Of a stretch of DNA of 52,271 nucleotides, positions 50,243 to 52,271 are shown one piece after another. Under the pieces are notes generated by a model. It saw nothing but the letters and a program-made list of their open reading frames with translations. It did no database searches and had not been told where the DNA came from. Origin of the DNA: Nocardiaceae bacterium (GTDB taxonomy: Bacteria > Actinomycetota > Actinomycetes > Mycobacteriales > Mycobacteriaceae); contig JAJFUQ010000053.1 of the NCBI GenBank assembly GCA_021372355.1, positions 1-52,271 of the forward strand, given 5' to 3'. Each line of letters opens with the position of its first letter. The stretch's first letter is position 1. The position numbers and the translations under genes are program-made.

Positions 50243-51184
50243 GTGAGCACAACCGAACAGCGTGAGGGTGTCACGCTCACGAACCTCGATCAACCGCTTT
50301 TCGACGGCGCGGATGCCACGAAACGCGACCTCGTCGACTATCTGGACACCGTGAGCGACCGGATCATTCCGGTGCTCGAGCAACGTCCGCTGTCGGTGGT
50401 GCGAGTCCGGCCCGGACAGGCCCCGTTCATGCAGAAGAACGTCCCAAAGTATGCGCCGGAGTGGTTGAAAACCGTTGACATCTGGTCGCATTCATCACAC
50501 CGATCGGTGTCCTACGCGCTGTGCAATGACCGGCCGACGCTCATCTGGTTCGCCAACCAACGCGCGGTCGAGTACCACCCGACGCTCGTTCGCGGTGAGT
50601 CCGACGAGCAGACGCACCTCGTCATCGACCTCGACCCACCGGAGGGTTCGGACTTCTCGCACGTCGTCGCCGTGGCGAAACTCGTTCGCGAAGCGATGAA
50701 CGAGTGCGGCCTGAGCGGCGCGATCAAGACGAGCGGATCGAAAGGCCTGCACATCTTCATTCCGGTCACCGGCCTCGCACTCGACGACGGCGCAGCCGTC
50801 ACCCGCGCGCTCGCCGAACGTGCGGCCAAGCTCGACCCGGAGATCGCGACCACGGAATTCATCAAGGCGGACCGCGGCAATCGCGTTTTCGTCGACTCCA
50901 CGCGCGTCGGCGGCGCGACGGTCGTCGCGACCTACAGTCCGCGGATTCGGCCGGGAACGACGGTTTCCTATCCCCTGACCTGGGAAGTCCTCGACGACGT
51001 TCATCCCCGCGACTTCACCATCAAGACCGCCCCCGGCCTGCTCGGTGACGCAGATCCGTGGGCCGAGCACATGCCCGAACCGCAACAGATCTCCTCGGAT
51101 CTGATCGCCGAGGGCCACACCATCCCGGTCGCCCGGGTCGCCGCGATGCACGAAGGCAAACGCCGCAAGCGATCCGGTTCCTGA
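50243..51184 (+). CDS. LigD-type archaeo-eukaryotic primase-polymerase (PolD/PrimC-like)
   Basis: This 313-residue protein is a stand-alone polymerase domain of the LigD family. The metal motif is VIDLDPPEG (near residue 130), followed by IKTSGSKGLHIFIP (near 165), and a third acidic site near VDSTR. M. smegmatis has similar independent PolD1 and PolD2, which extend primers and incorporate ribonucleotides in repair. A role in base-excision or break repair is likely. No ligase or Ku gene is adjacent. Start GTG 50243 is chosen because the 17-base gap forbids a longer one without overlap of the MFS start. Confidence 0.9.
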   Translation: MSTTEQREGVTLTNLDQPLFDGADATKRDLVDYLDTVSDRIIPVLEQRPLSVVRVRPGQAPFMQKNVPKYAPEWLKTVDIWSHSSHRSVSYALCNDRPTLIWFANQRAVEYHPTLVRGESDEQTHLVIDLDPPEGSDFSHVVAVAKLVREAMNECGLSGAIKTSGSKGLHIFIPVTGLALDDGAAVTRALAERAAKLDPEIATTEFIKADRGNRVFVDSTRVGGATVVATYSPRIRPGTTVSYPLTWEVLDDVHPRDFTIKTAPGLLGDADPWAEHMPEPQQISSDLIAEGHTIPVARVAAMHEGKRRKRSGS

Positions 51185-51215
51185 TCGGTGTCCGACTTCT
51201 GTAGCGTCTAGCCTC

Positions 51216-52136
51216 ATGGCGGCCAATGGTTCTCCCAAGCGCGGGCTCATTCTCGGAGCCGGCGGCGACACTGGCTTTCAGTGGGCGATCGCAACTCTTG
51301 ATGCACTCGAGAAGCACCTCGGCTGGGACGCACGGGAAGCCGACATGTTCGTCGGAACCTCCGCCGGTGCACTCATCTCCGCACTTCTCGCCCAGGGCGT
51401 CTCGGTCAGTGACCTGGTCGCCTGGCGGACGAAGCAACTGCCGGAAGATCACCCCCTGCGAATGAAGCCCGAGGCGCCGACTCCGTCGGCGAAGGGATCG
51501 CGTCTGCCGGCGGACCCGCTGTTGGCTCTCCGCGCCCTGACGGGTGCGGTGCCGGTCACGGCTGCCCTCACCGGAATGCTGCCGCGCGGAACGCACAGCC
51601 TCGACATCTGGCTCGCCCCATTGACCGCGCACTCGAACCCCGGCGAATGGGTCAACCATCCGAAGACGTGGATCGTCGCGGTCGACTGTGAAAACGGCAA
51701 GCCGGTGGCGTTCGGCTCCCCCGGCGCACCGAAGTGCGGGATCGTCGACGCCGTGCGCGCCTCCGGATCGGTCCCGAGCGTTTTCACACCGGTCCTGATC
51801 GAAGACCGGAAGTACATGGACGGTGCCGTCGCGTCGTCGACGAGTGCCCACCTGGCCCTCGACCAGGGACTCGACGAGGTCATCGTCGTGGCGCCGATGG
51901 CCGCCGCCGGACGGCCGACGTACAGCGACTTCCTGCTGCGCCAGCGCATGCGTTTCCTGCTCAACAACGAGGTCAAGAAGCTGCGTGACGCGGGGCTGAC
52001 GGTTCGCGTGCTCACTCCGACCTCGGCCGAACTCGACGCGCTCGGACCCAACGCGCTGGACGTCAAGCGAGCCCGAGCCGCCTTCCCCCTGATCATGGAG
52101 ACCGCGCCGGGCAACGTCGCGGCCACATTCAGCTGA
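51216..52136 (+). CDS. Patatin-like phospholipase
   Basis: This 306-residue protein has the patatin Ser-Asp dyad: oxyanion loop [10 protein letters not shown] near residue 13, nucleophile serine in [11 protein letters not shown] near 48, and aspartate in [13 protein letters not shown] near 206. The glycine-rich loop is GAGGDTG instead of GGG.RG. It probably hydrolyses acyl-lipids. No signal peptide, so cytosolic or peripheral. ATG 51216 lies 31 bases after the polymerase stop, so the two may be co-transcribed. Confidence 0.88.
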   Translation: MAANGSPKRGLILGAGGDTGFQWAIATLDALEKHLGWDAREADMFVGTSAGALISALLAQGVSVSDLVAWRTKQLPEDHPLRMKPEAPTPSAKGSRLPADPLLALRALTGAVPVTAALTGMLPRGTHSLDIWLAPLTAHSNPGEWVNHPKTWIVAVDCENGKPVAFGSPGAPKCGIVDAVRASGSVPSVFTPVLIEDRKYMDGAVASSTSAHLALDQGLDEVIVVAPMAAAGRPTYSDFLLRQRMRFLLNNEVKKLRDAGLTVRVLTPTSAELDALGPNALDVKRARAAFPLIMETAPGNVAATFS

Positions 52137-52176
52137 TCGACACCCCGTCGTCCAACCAGCCTGTAAGGATCGAGGA

Positions 52177-52271
52177 ATGACTGAGGCCAAGCGTCGCGCC
52201 GCGGAAAAGGCGATCGATTTCATCGAAGACGGCATGATCGTGGGAGTCGGCACCGGCTCGACGGTCGCATA
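52177..52271 (+). CDS. rpiA: Ribose-5-phosphate isomerase A, 5' end only
   Basis: The first 31 codons are visible. They read [19 protein letters not shown] and then [12 protein letters not shown], the typical phosphate-loop start of RpiA (Rossmann type). The enzyme interconverts ribose 5-phosphate and ribulose 5-phosphate in the pentose phosphate pathway. AAGGAT and GAGGA lie close before the ATG. The gene continues beyond the window. Confidence 0.85.
   Translation, partial: MTEAKRRAAEKAIDFIEDGMIVGVGTGSTVA

Noticed and set aside
1..52271. CRISPR arrays, tRNA or rRNA genes, insertion sequences
   Set aside because: No regularly spaced repeats, cloverleaf-like or ribosomal sequence, or transposase frames with terminal repeats were recognised by eye.

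Overview
The window is about 52 kb of dense, high-GC actinobacterial chromosome. A mycothiol S-conjugate amidase, many GTG starts, TANNNT-type -10 elements, leaderless starts and a DUF222/HNH gene point to the Mycobacteriales (Gordonia, Williamsia, Tsukamurella or Rhodococcus-like). I cannot name the genus from sequence alone. The conserved genes follow the order and relative orientation I remember for Mycobacterium tuberculosis Rv1085c to Rv1075c: hemolysin III, YyaL-type protein, Rv1083-like, mca, DUF4307, greA, metB, cbs and SGNH hydrolase. Two long accessory blocks are inserted into that backbone, one between greA and metB and one between metB and cbs. No gene-free stretch exceeds 300 bases. 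I saw no rRNA, tRNA, CRISPR array or insertion sequence.

Region by region. 1-9.7 kb: hemolysin III end, membrane class III nucleotide cyclase, a RibA/extradiol-dioxygenase pair behind an 18-bp perfect palindrome, YyaL-type thioredoxin-fold protein, VanW-family protein, a TetR-like protein without its DNA-binding domain, then mca and DUF4307. 9.7-11.0 kb: greA with a strong terminator, and a GtrA flippase. 11.1-19.1 kb: a lipid-type accessory block with three TetR-type regulators, two DUF6670-like paralogues, an alkylglycerol-monooxygenase-like hydroxylase, a crotonase, an alkyl-DHAP-synthase-like flavoprotein and a TetR-gamma-carbonic-anhydrase fusion. Two near-identical 31-bp operators link these genes. 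19.0-21.2 kb: DUF5655 protein, metB and dps. 21.2-27.8 kb: a divergent envelope-type locus. The leftward arm encodes GT2, DUF2064, a methyltransferase, a membrane molybdenum oxidoreductase and a small membrane protein. The rightward arm encodes a polytopic membrane protein and an OmpR-type two-component system. 27.8-34.0 kb: HNH protein, Kup potassium transporter, epimerase, glutaryl-CoA dehydrogenase and an unknown protein. 34.0-35.7 kb: an ECF42-type sigma factor with its DGPF/YCII partner and a matching promoter. 35.7-40.3 kb: cbs, SGNH hydrolase, YccA/Bax-inhibitor protein and an RlmG/RsmC methyltransferase. 40.4-45.0 kb: a stressosome module (RsbR, RsbS, RsbT, RsbX-like and an RsbU-type phosphatase fused to an RsbW-like kinase) with a divergent STAS antagonist behind a SigB/SigF-type promoter. 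45.0-52.3 kb: Tat-exported two-domain multicopper oxidase with a possible 6-codon leader and a DtxR-like inverted repeat, its membrane partner, an unknown protein, a serine hydrolase, an MFS transporter, a LigD-type primase-polymerase, a patatin and the start of rpiA.

The best candidates for something undescribed are three. The first is the regulon at 11-19 kb that pairs putative ether-lipid making and breaking enzymes and encodes a TetR-carbonic-anhydrase fusion. The second is the complete stressosome whose output phosphatase and anti-sigma kinase are one protein. The third is the two-component-linked GT2/DUF2064/methyltransferase/molybdenum oxidoreductase locus.
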